NCBI GenBank assembly: GCA_047971315.1
Contig: JBKDZP010000003.1
Location: 121,551-185,550, forward strand
DNA from: JBKDZP01 sp047971315
GTDB taxonomy: Bacteria; Bacillota_I; Bacilli_A; RF39; UBA660
Length of the DNA: 64,000 nt
Direction: 5' to 3'
Positions 18,240 through 25,222 of the stretch are shown here, piece by piece. A model generated the notes under the pieces. That model was given only the letters and a program-made list of their open reading frames with translations, was not told the origin of the DNA and ran no database searches. Numbering within the stretch: position 1 is the first letter of the stretch; every line of letters begins with the position of its first letter. Both the position numbers and the translations under genes were made by a program.

Positions 18240-20013
18240 ATGCTTAAATATATAGAATTAAACAAAAATAAAAGTCCTATTACTACTTTTGATACCACAC
18301 ATATTAGTCTTGGTAGTTTAGAAAACGCTGGACTATTACTTAATGGAAAGGTTGTAGTTGTAGACTTTGACGGACATAATGATGAGGAAAAACAAGCCTT
18401 AGATAATATAGTTTCCGTTATACTAAACAAGTATCCTACATTTAACGTTTAAACAACTAGATTTATATTATCGTAAGCCCGACACGTTGATAATAAAAGC
18501 GTGGACTAGGACTACTACGGTTGGTGGTTTCAAAGTTGATTATAAGACTGGTACAAAGGCGTATGCCATAGTCAAAACTAAAAATAAATTAAGACAAATG
18601 ATTGATACTTTAGATAACTTAAACTTTAGTAATCTCATTGAATTGCCACAAGAATTATATCCAATATTAAAAAATAAAAACGACCTTTTATTACTTGGTG
18701 AGGGTTGTAGAAATAGTGAATTGTTTAAACACTTAATGTGTGTTAAAGAAAGATACGGAGTAGATATATCGTATGTTGCTAACTTTATAAACAGTAATGT
18801 GTTTAAAGATAAGTTTGACGCTAAAGAAATAGACCCGTTAATTGAAAGTGTTACCTCAAGAGAAACATCAAACGGATCATACAATGGTGGTAATGAAGAT
18901 ATGATAAGTTTTGTTAAGTTCTTAGTAAAATAATTAGACATTAAATTATATCATGGTAAAGTATATTTTAGAAAAGGTAATTATTATAGCGAGGATGATA
19001 CTTTATTACTACGAGAAATCACAAAGTATCAAGACTTAAAACGTACAAAAGATACCGAACTACAACATCAACTATTAAAGTATAGTGAATTAATAGATAC
19101 CAATTATCATAATTTCTATGTGAAGATACGTAACGGTACAATATTTGATGATAATGTAGATAAGTTCTTAGATGACATCACTTGTAATCGTACTGATCTA
19201 AGAGTAACTCTAGAGGAAATTATAGGACATATATTGCTTGTAAACAAGTTCCCACATAATGTGTTTTTTCTAAATGGTAGCGGTAAAAATGGTAAAAGTA
19301 CTTTTGTAACTATGTTATCCAATTTTGCCAAAGATTTAACATCTCATATATCGTTATCTAGGTTTGAAGATGATACTAGTATATTATCACTTACGGGCAA
19401 GATGTTAAATATATCAGATGATATAAACACAAGTTATGTAGAAAAGTCGGAAAAATTAAAACTAATGAGTGCTGGTAATGAATTATCTATTAGACCAATA
19501 TATAGTGGATCAATAAACTTTAAGAATACAGCTACATTTATCTTGACAGCAAATGAACTACCCGTGTTTAAGGACAAAAGTAATGGTATGTATAGACGTT
19601 TACTAATGATACCATTTGATTATAAGGTAGATAAAAGAAACCCTAATTTAGATACATTATTAAGTACCGATAATGCTAAATCATATATTCTTAATGTAGC
19701 CCTTAAAGGTCTTGGTAGAATAATTAAAAATGGTTATGAGATGACTGAAAACTATATTGTTAAATCTGCTACCGAAGAATACAAACAAGATACTGATAGT
19801 ATATATGCCTATTTACAAGAATGGTTTAGAGAAGTATATATGGAGTATGAGAGTTATTGTATTAGAAACGATAAAGAAAGCTTGCCACGTGCTGTATTTA
19901 GCCGTAAATTAAAGGTGTATAGTTATACTACTGGAAAAGAAGAAAGAGTTAAACCAAATACTTTTGACTCCAGTGGAAAAGATAGACTTATCCACAAATT
20001 AAAAAATATATAG
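18240..20013 (+). pseudogene. Primase-helicase (D5/P4-like) broken by two stops and a frameshift
   Basis: Replication protein of the satellite. The first part has VVVVDFDGHND, an archaeo-eukaryotic primase-like metal motif. It stops at TAA 18450-18452, just before a TTR...LYYRKPDT segment that becomes readable only after a frame change near 18460. From 18463 one frame runs to 20013 except for TAA at 18931-18933; across that stop the sequence continues sensibly (LDIKLYHGKVYFRKGNYY). The C-terminal helicase has the Walker A GSGKNGKST, a Walker-B-like LNISDD and the sensor-like ILTANELP. With three lesions no full-length primase-helicase can be made. An internal GTG at 19120 could start the intact helicase part alone. 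Confidence 0.8.
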
Positions 20014-20030
20014 CAAAGGAGGTATAAATT

Positions 20031-20204
20031 GTGAATAAAATAAGTGAAAAAGAAATTGATAAATTACGTATTATAGTACACGATACTAATTTACCTACTA
20101 TTGAACGACTAAACGCAAGTGAGTTGCTTGTAGAGGCTTTATGTGGTTTTCCTAAAGATATAGAAATCACTATAAAACAACCTAAGGTGACTAATAATGG
20201 CTAA
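20031..20204 (+). CDS. Small satellite protein, 57 residues
   Basis: GTG start eight nt after AAAGGAGG; the protein begins MNKISEKEIDKLRIIVHDTN and ends TIKQPKVTNNG. It overlaps the terminase start by eight nt, so translation is probably coupled. No recognised domain; length and place suggest a small DNA-packaging or control protein, but this is only context. Confidence 0.55.
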   Translation: MNKISEKEIDKLRIIVHDTNLPTIERLNASELLVEALCGFPKDIEITIKQPKVTNNG

Positions 20205-20634
20205 CTTAACCGAAAAGCAAAAAGCCTTTTGTGAGGAATACGCGGCTAATGGGTGTAATGGTATTAAGGCTTATAAAAAGATTTATAATTGTGGTGAGAA
20301 ATCGGCTCAAGATAACGCTAGTCGCTTGATAGGTATTGATAGGGTTTCTGAATATATTCAAGAGTTACGAGCCGAAATTAAAGACGAGGCAATACTAACA
20401 TCTATTCAAAGACAAGTTATATTATCTAATATGGTTAGAGACAATAAAGATACTAAAATAGCCGATAAAATAAGGGCAATAGACTTGCTAAATAAAATGG
20501 ACGGGCAATATATCGAGAAAAAAGCTATTTCAATAGATACTGACTGGTTTTTAGAAAACCCGTTTGACGGTTTAACTACTGAGGAATTAAGGAATGTAAT
20601 TAAAAATGGTAAAATAAATGAAAATGATATATAA
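20197..20634 (+). CDS. Phage terminase small subunit-like protein
   Basis: 145 residues of the Terminase_2 type: LTEKQKAFCEEYAANGCNGIKAYKKIY is the typical N-terminal helix-turn-helix that recognises pac/cos DNA, followed by SAQDNASRLIGIDRVSEY and a helical oligomerisation region. In satellites such as SaPIs a private small terminase redirects a helper phage's packaging motor to the island. No large subunit, portal or capsid gene is present, which supports that reading. The frame is intact, unlike several neighbours. Confidence 0.82.
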   Translation: MANLTEKQKAFCEEYAANGCNGIKAYKKIYNCGEKSAQDNASRLIGIDRVSEYIQELRAEIKDEAILTSIQRQVILSNMVRDNKDTKIADKIRAIDLLNKMDGQYIEKKAISIDTDWFLENPFDGLTTEELRNVIKNGKINENDI

Positions 20635-20652
20635 TATAATTGGTGATGTAAT

Positions 20653-20835
20653 ATGGAATTAGTAATGCCCTATTTTATGACTAATAAAGCGTGGTTTTAT
20701 TATACTGATAGTGACGGTATTAAACTTAAAAAAGGTGACACTATTACTGTTAAACTTACTACTGAGGGCAAGAAAATACCTAAGGTAGTAATGAGTTATA
20801 GACAATTTATTAAAGATGTTGAAAAAGACGCATAA
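20653..20835 (+). CDS. Small satellite protein, 60 residues
   Basis: Reads MELVMPYFMTNKAWFYYTDS with a KKGDTITVKLT strand region; probably a small beta-rich protein. TGGTGAT RBS eight nt upstream. Last gene of the rightward block, directly after the small terminase. Function unknown; a packaging or capsid-remodelling role would fit satellite gene order but is not shown. Confidence 0.5.
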   Translation: MELVMPYFMTNKAWFYYTDSDGIKLKKGDTITVKLTTEGKKIPKVVMSYRQFIKDVEKDA

Positions 20836-20842
20836 CAGCGTC

Positions 20843-21016
20843 TTATTTAGTGTCTTGGTCTATCTTCTTAATTAACCAACTGATTTTAGTTTCTTTTTGT
20901 TCTTTTAGTTTCTTTTCCAGCTTATCCATTTTATCAGTATCTATCTCAGCGTAAAAAGTTTTAGTGTTTTTTCTACGCTCTTTGAAATAGTTGGATCTAC
21001 TTTTTTTATTTTCCAT
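20843..21016 (-). CDS. Small basic protein, 57 residues
   Basis: Begins MENKKSRSNYFKERRKNTKT, then FYAEIDTDKMDKLEKKLKEQ and ends SWLIKKIDQDTK. The size, the basic N-terminus and the strand-helix-helix order are those of a ribbon-helix-helix DNA-binding protein. GGAGGA precedes the ATG, which overlaps the end of the upstream 89-residue gene. It faces the rightward block tail to tail. Confidence 0.6.
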   Translation of the reverse strand: MENKKSRSNYFKERRKNTKTFYAEIDTDKMDKLEKKLKEQKETKISWLIKKIDQDTK

Positions 21017-21275
21017 TTAGTCCTCCTTTTTTAATACTATTTAGCTTTATAAGATAGTCTAAATCCATTTTGAAATACTCAATAACAGCGGACATAGGAA
21101 CTAAGTTTTTGGGTAAAAAGTATCCCTCTTTTTCTAGTTTTTCTTTAATAGTACGTTTAATCTCTAAACCTCTATTTTGCCCTACACAACCAATAGCCAT
21201 TACCTCTTTAGTACCAGCCCACTGATGTTGTGTTAATTCTAACAACTGTGTAGATGTTATACTGTTTTTACTCAT
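21006..21275 (-). CDS. Small mobile-element protein (DUF3173-like)
   Basis: 89 residues starting MSKNSITSTQLLELTQHQWA. A helical N-terminus, an IGCVGQNRGLEIKRTIKEKL core and a PMSAVIEYF end recall the short DUF3173 proteins found beside integrases of conjugative and satellite elements; the match is by general pattern, not by a decisive motif. Start overlaps the end of the interrupted 73-codon gene upstream. Confidence 0.45.
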   Translation of the reverse strand: MSKNSITSTQLLELTQHQWAGTKEVMAIGCVGQNRGLEIKRTIKEKLEKEGYFLPKNLVPMSAVIEYFKMDLDYLIKLNSIKKGGLNGK

Positions 21276-21489
21276 AGTATTGTTTCCTTGGTAATTTTTC
21301 TAGTTCCTCTTTAGGATAAAACAAATTGCTTGTATCAATACCTTGTGCCTCTAAGTCTCTAGCAATTACATTTACAGTATCATAAAGACTTGATAAGTTC
21401 CTTTTATATTACTCCTTATCTTTGGGTATAAAATCGTCGTGAATAGTAATGGTAGCATTATCTTTAAATATTGTTTTCACTATTACCAT
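21268..21489 (-). pseudogene. Small element protein with an in-frame TAA
   Basis: From ATG 21489 (RBS GGAGGT) the frame reads MVIVKTIFKDNATITIHDDF and KDKE, meets TAA at 21409-21411, then continues YKRNLSSLYDTVNVIARDLE and LFYPKEELEKLP to TAA at 21268. Both halves look like one 73-residue protein of a type common beside phage excisionases. One nonsense change (from GAA or AAA) explains it. Confidence 0.7.
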
Positions 21490-21682
21490 TGTCTACCTCC
21501 TTATTATATCCAGTGTATTCGTAGAATAACTTTGGTGATATGTAGTATGAGTATCTATTTGATACTTTTACCGCTGTTCCAAAAGGTAATAAATTACGTT
21601 GTAAGCCAATTCTTACAAACTCTTGTGACTTCCCCATTAACTGGGATGCTTTTTTTATGGATATTTTTTTCTCGTGTTCCAT
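21464..21682 (-). CDS. Excisionase-like DNA-binding protein
   Basis: 72 residues: KISIKKASQLMGKSQEFVRIGLQR is a MerR/Xis-type winged helix with LLPFGTAVKVSNRYSYYISP forming the wing and strand part. Such proteins bend DNA at attachment sites and convert the integrase to excision. It heads the leftward block and overlaps the next gene by 26 nt. AAGGAGG lies before the ATG. The frame is intact. Confidence 0.75.
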   Translation of the reverse strand: MEHEKKISIKKASQLMGKSQEFVRIGLQRNLLPFGTAVKVSNRYSYYISPKLFYEYTGYNKEVDNGNSENNI

Positions 21683-21737
21683 ATAAAACCTCCTTAAAAT
21701 TGTCTTACTTGGCTTGTTAAGTATTATACACTGTGAT

Positions 21738-21783
21738 ACAATACTTGTAGAGATATACCCGTTGAGTAGTATTGGTGGTTATA
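21738..21783 (-). terminator. Hairpin between two leftward element genes
   Basis: GAGATATA and TATATCTC pair across about 25 nt, partly overlapping the end of the 85-codon gene. A weak TATAAT-like box (minus strand, near 21727-21732) just downstream could serve the excisionase gene. Confidence 0.4.
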
Positions 21784-22033
21784 TCTCCTTTTCTATGTCA
21801 TTAATATATAATCTTGTTTCTTTTCTCATAGACGCTATTTTATCGTGTAAAGTGTGTACTAATTGAGTTATATATGGATAGTTTCTACATAACTCATAAC
21901 TATCTAACTTATCAAGGTGATCGTAATCAATTTTTTCAAGATAATTTGATACCAATATAATCATAAGTCTATCTAACTCTTTGAGCTAATATGCTATATT
22001 CTCTACGCTATTAGCAACTTGTAGATCAGTCAT
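21779..22033 (-). pseudogene. Small element protein with an in-frame TAG
   Basis: The ATG at 22033 has an excellent RBS (GAGGAGGT). The frame reads MTDLQVANSVENIAY, meets TAG at 21986-21988, then LKELDRLMIILVSNYLEKID up to TAA at 21779. A late ATG at 21964 could restart but has no RBS. The original protein would have 84 residues, all helical; family unknown. Confidence 0.65.
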
Positions 22034-22153
22034 AATTTACCTCCTCTCTGCGTGTATCTAGATATAAGTCAAGAGAAAAAGAAAAACTTTTACATTTTTA
22101 AAGGAATTATAAAAGTTTTAGTGTATATAATATATAGTACAGTATTCCACATA

Positions 22154-22183
22154 TTGACACTAGTAGTGTTTTTGTGGTAATAT
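22154..22183 (+). promoter_or_regulatory. Promoter of the structured RNA
   Basis: TTGACA (22154-22159), 18 nt, TAATAT (22178-22183), reading right. No start codon with an RBS follows before the terminator. Confidence 0.7.
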
Positions 22184-22189
22184 TGTATT

Positions 22190-22299
22190 ACCGGAGGGAC
22201 TTGTCCCTTGACTGGTCGATAGTTGGACTACGATTTTATGATTAAGCGTGCTGTGTGTACGCCGTACCAACTGGGAAAAGAGCCTTATGGCTCTTTTTT
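22190..22299 (+). ncRNA. Structured non-coding RNA of the satellite element
   Basis: About 110 nt, clearly richer in GC than its surroundings, with its own promoter and a terminator (AAAAGAGCC-TTAT-GGCTCTTTT, 22276-22297). Folding by eye: hairpin GGGA-CTTG-TCCC (22196-22207); then a long nested stem in which AGTTGG (22221-22226) pairs CCAACT (22267-22272), TACG (22229-22232) pairs CGTA (22263-22266), and GCGT (22246-22249) pairs ACGC (22259-22262) as an inner hairpin. The 3' strand of all three is continuous. I do not recognise the family. It converges on the DUF3800 gene. Confidence 0.65.
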
Positions 22300-23055
22300 C
22301 TATGGTAATTTTATTTTGTATGTAATGAAGTTTGTTTTTTGATACGCCATTGATATATCGTTCTCATAATACAGCATAGTCCGTCTAACTGTACCAGCCA
22401 CTAGATCAGAGGCTTGTATTACATAACTAGTTGCCGAGGATAAATACTGTAAATCAATATCTAATGTAGAGAATAGTATTGGTTTATGAGTAACACTATA
22501 ATTAAAATTACTAATACCGTGTAATAATTCCTCTTTTATGCCTTCACTTAAAGTGTAATAACCATTGCTCTTAGTTGACTGTTGATCCATATTAAGTATT
22601 ATCTTTAATGGTTTATTTGGATCAATTCTTTTAGCAACTATTAACTTTTTAATCATTTCTTTAATTGCTCGTCTTATTGCAAAATCAGTATATCTACCTC
22701 TAGAAGAATTATCAGTTTTTATATGTGTATAAATATCTTTATTTCGTATAATACAAGCTATTGTCTCATACTGTTTCACATAATTTATCAATTCACGCTT
22801 ATGCTTTGGTTTTAAATTACTATTTTTAAGTTCGGGACACTTTTTAGTACATTGTTTACCACAATTAGTAGTGTCCTCCTTACAATAATGGTGCTTAGTT
22901 TTATTAACGATACCTCTATATTGAGTAATGAACTTATCCCTCTCTTTTTTAGAATAGAATAATACACCGCCATATATACAAAACTTTTCATTTTCATTTA
23001 ACGCACCCGAGTCGTCTAAATTAATATAAATTATTTTAGTACTGTTGTCACTCAT
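22300..23055 (-). CDS. DUF3800 family protein
   Basis: 251 residues. IYINLDDSGAL near the N-terminus, a central ILNMDQQS and the C-terminal QASDLVAGTVRR are the conserved acidic and basic blocks of DUF3800, a family with a ribonuclease-H-like look that is frequent in mobile elements and defence-rich regions; its activity is not established. A Cys/His-rich insertion (HHYCKED, NCGKQCTKKC, residues about 55-75) could bind zinc. It is the outermost gene of the element on the right and probably cargo. GGAGACG RBS; frame intact. Confidence 0.82.
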   Translation of the reverse strand: MSDNSTKIIYINLDDSGALNENEKFCIYGGVLFYSKKERDKFITQYRGIVNKTKHHYCKEDTTNCGKQCTKKCPELKNSNLKPKHKRELINYVKQYETIACIIRNKDIYTHIKTDNSSRGRYTDFAIRRAIKEMIKKLIVAKRIDPNKPLKIILNMDQQSTKSNGYYTLSEGIKEELLHGISNFNYSVTHKPILFSTLDIDLQYLSSATSYVIQASDLVAGTVRRTMLYYENDISMAYQKTNFITYKIKLP

Positions 23056-23107
23056 AAACGTCTCCTACACCTTATCTCATATTAATTTATTATAGCATAA
23101 GCACACA

Positions 23108-23137
23108 TAAAAACCTAGTTTTTGATACTAGGTTTTA
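23108..23137 (-). terminator. Terminator of tmRNA
   Basis: AAAACCTAGT, TTTTTGAT loop region, ACTAGGTTTT, about 60 nt past the tmRNA 3' end; the strong stem reads both ways and could also stop the leftward satellite operon's flanking transcription. Confidence 0.75.
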
Positions 23138-23198
23138 TATATGTTAATAACGCAAACCCTCCCGTAAAATATACAAGTGAGTGCGTGTGAGTATCATT

Positions 23199-23578
23199 TG
23201 GTGGAGCTGAGGAGAATTGAACTCCTGTCCGAAAACATATAACAATAAGCGTCTACAAGCTTAGTTAATTAATTAAATTCCTTTATAGTTTTGATAATTA
23301 ACAATCAACTATAAAGTAAGCTTATTTAATTCCATATTATTCCTAAGCAAAATAATACTATATCCTACTAAATCGAGCCTTCTAATATCCCAGTAGGAGA
23401 AAGATAAAAGAAAGCTGCATTCCTTAAATTCTATTAAGCGAAGGCAACAGTGTTACTTTTGAACATTGCTGCAAATGCATTTTTAATTCTGTTTCCAGTT
23501 ATTATTTTTTTGTACTTGACGCGTACCTTCGACCTGCAACTTATTGCTCAACATCCCCGTCGAAACCAAGTCAGCCCC
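23199..23578 (-). ncRNA. ssrA: Transfer-messenger RNA (tmRNA)
   Basis: Ribosome-rescue RNA acting with SmpB. The 5' end is GGGGCTGACTTGG followed by TTTCGACGGGG, and the 3' end is GGAGTTCAATTCTCC plus CAGCTCCACCA with an encoded CCA. These form the alanine-tRNA-like domain. The tag frame reads NAFAAMFKSNTVAFA followed by TAA TAG; the AFA ending resembles mollicute and related tags rather than the usual LAA. Four pseudoknot-like paired regions follow. The integrated element lies directly downstream; tmRNA genes are common insertion neighbours, though the 3' end here is not duplicated at the left edge. Confidence 0.95.
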
Positions 23579-23621
23579 ATGAATGTATTATAACATCTAA
23601 AAATATATAATACAATCTTAT

Positions 23622-24062
23622 TTAGAAATTTTTATATTCCTTTTTTAAGTTTCTTTGAATATCTCTTTCCTTAATAAACTCTCTTTTATCATATGTCTTT
23701 CTACCTTTAGCAATACTTAAAAGTATTTTTACTCTATTTTTTTTAAAATACAATTTAATTGGAACTAAGGTTAGTCCTTCTCTTTCAATTGAATCTCGAA
23801 TCTTTAAAATTTCTTTTTTATGAAGAAGTAACTTTCTAGATCTATTTTCATCATGATTAAAAATATTTCCTTCTTTATATGCACTAATATGCATGTTTAA
23901 AAGAAAAACCTCATAATTTTTCACAATTGCATAAGTATCTTTCAAATTTGCATTTCCTAATCTAATTGATTTTATTTCTGTACCAGTTAAAGCTATCCCT
24001 GCTTCATATGTATCTAAAATTTCATAATCAAATTTAGCTTTTCTATTATTTATTTCAATCAT
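23622..24062 (-). CDS. smpB: SsrA-binding protein SmpB
   Basis: 146-residue OB-fold protein that delivers tmRNA to stalled ribosomes. Typical parts: RKAKFDYEILDTYEAGIALTG then TEIKSIRLGNANLKD, LLLHKKEI, and a basic tail starting KGRKTYDKREFIKERD. A GTG nine nt upstream is in frame but forms part of the RBS (AGGGTGAT), so ATG 24062 is the better start. The gene lies between capA and ssrA, next to rnr, a classic rescue/decay cluster. Confidence 0.96.
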   Translation of the reverse strand: MIEINNRKAKFDYEILDTYEAGIALTGTEIKSIRLGNANLKDTYAIVKNYEVFLLNMHISAYKEGNIFNHDENRSRKLLLHKKEILKIRDSIEREGLTLVPIKLYFKKNRVKILLSIAKGRKTYDKREFIKERDIQRNLKKEYKNF

Positions 24063-24072
24063 TTTTATCACC

Positions 24073-25203
24073 CTAACTAGTAATTAGTTTTTCATCATAC
24101 TCAGTTATAATACTATTATATTTTATTTTTATATCACTATATCCTTTCAAAATTGAATCATCTAATTTACTAAAAGGAATTATTTTAAAATTCTTATATT
24201 TTGAATCATGATAAGTATATATTAATTCTCCACTAACATTATTAATTTCAATATTTATTTCATCACCAGTTGTTGTTTTCACAATTTCTAAAGAAGCTAA
24301 CATACCAATTAATTTTGCTTCACCTTCTTGTGCTGAAATAAAATTACCTAATGAATATATAACTAAAGTATTTCCAATATATGTAATTGGTTGAATAACA
24401 TGAGGATGGGTACCTATTACTATATCAACACCTAAACTAGACAGATAATTAGCAATTTCAACTTCTTCAGTTGTTGGTGTATGTGTATATTCACTTCCCC
24501 AATGCATTGAAACAATAACAATATCTGCGCTGTCTTGTACTTTCTCGATATCTTCTTTTACCTTTTCTTCATCATATACATTTAATAAATATTCACTACC
24601 TAATTTTGTTGATAATCCGTTTGTTACAGTAGTATAACTTAAAACACTATAAGTTATACCATTTTTATTTTTAATAACTGGAGTATCTCTTTCTTCACTA
24701 CTACTATAACTACCTACTGCATACACATCTTTAGTTTTCCAATAATTTGTAGAATATAATATAGCTTGTTCTCCTCTATCAAGTGTGTGATTATTAGCTA
24801 AATTAATTATATTAAATCCAGCATCTACTAAGGCATCACCAATTTCATCTGGTGAATTGAATCTAGGATATGTAGATAAACCAATATTTTTTCCACCGAT
24901 AATTGTTTCTTGATTAATATAAGCTAAATCATAATTTCCAACTATTTCTTTAATATCAGTAAACATACTAGTAAAATCAAAATTATTTGAATCAATTCTA
25001 GCTGCTTCATAAACAGCAGAATGTAATAATACATCCCCTGCCATAATCAATGATAATTTTTCTACTTTTGTCGTAATTACAGGTTCAATAATTTCTTCAT
25101 CATCTTGATTTATTTCATTATTCTTATTAATAAAACAAAATATAAAAACAGAAAAAACTAAAACTATAAATAATAATACTCCTACAATTATTTTTTTTTT
25201 CAT
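24073..25203 (-). CDS. CapA family metallophosphatase-like surface protein
   Basis: 376 residues: one N-terminal membrane helix (about 4-24), then a PGA_cap domain with IMAGDVLLHS, INQETIIGG, LANNHTLDRG, SMHWGSEY and GTHPHVIQP. These are the metal-binding blocks of the calcineurin-like CapA/PgsA fold. CapA of Bacillus takes part in poly-gamma-glutamate capsule export, but without capB and capC nearby this is more likely a stand-alone cell-surface phosphoesterase. It shares a direction and short spacing with rnr and smpB. Confidence 0.9.
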   Translation of the reverse strand: MKKKIIVGVLLFIVLVFSVFIFCFINKNNEINQDDEEIIEPVITTKVEKLSLIMAGDVLLHSAVYEAARIDSNNFDFTSMFTDIKEIVGNYDLAYINQETIIGGKNIGLSTYPRFNSPDEIGDALVDAGFNIINLANNHTLDRGEQAILYSTNYWKTKDVYAVGSYSSSEERDTPVIKNKNGITYSVLSYTTVTNGLSTKLGSEYLLNVYDEEKVKEDIEKVQDSADIVIVSMHWGSEYTHTPTTEEVEIANYLSSLGVDIVIGTHPHVIQPITYIGNTLVIYSLGNFISAQEGEAKLIGMLASLEIVKTTTGDEINIEINNVSGELIYTYHDSKYKNFKIIPFSKLDDSILKGYSDIKIKYNSIITEYDEKLITS

Positions 25204-25222
25204 ACATCACCTACTACAAATT

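Larger units (their letters stand above)
15411..23055. mobile_element. Degenerate phage-satellite-like integrated element
   Basis: A 7.6-kb island inserted between an XRE regulator and tmRNA. It has a large serine recombinase at the left, a DUF6076-like gene, a palindromic divergent control region, a rightward block (HTH protein, primase-helicase, small terminase), a leftward block with an excisionase-like protein, an independent structured RNA and a DUF3800 protein. An integrase, replication gene and small terminase without capsid or tail genes is the plan of phage-inducible islands and related satellites. At least five genes are broken by stops or frameshifts, so it is probably defective. 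I could not identify matching att sites; both ends are estimated from the outermost genes. Confidence 0.75.

Noticed and set aside
18487..18933. Separate 148-codon gene with TTG start
   Set aside because: It is the frame-shifted middle of the primase-helicase, not an independent gene.
15411..22033. Stop-codon reassignment (TAA/TAG as Gln)
   Set aside because: Intact neighbours use TAA and TAG as normal terminators, and true frameshifts are present, so decay is simpler.
23055..23200. attR for the integrated element
   Set aside because: No convincing direct repeat with the left edge near 15300-15410 could be seen.
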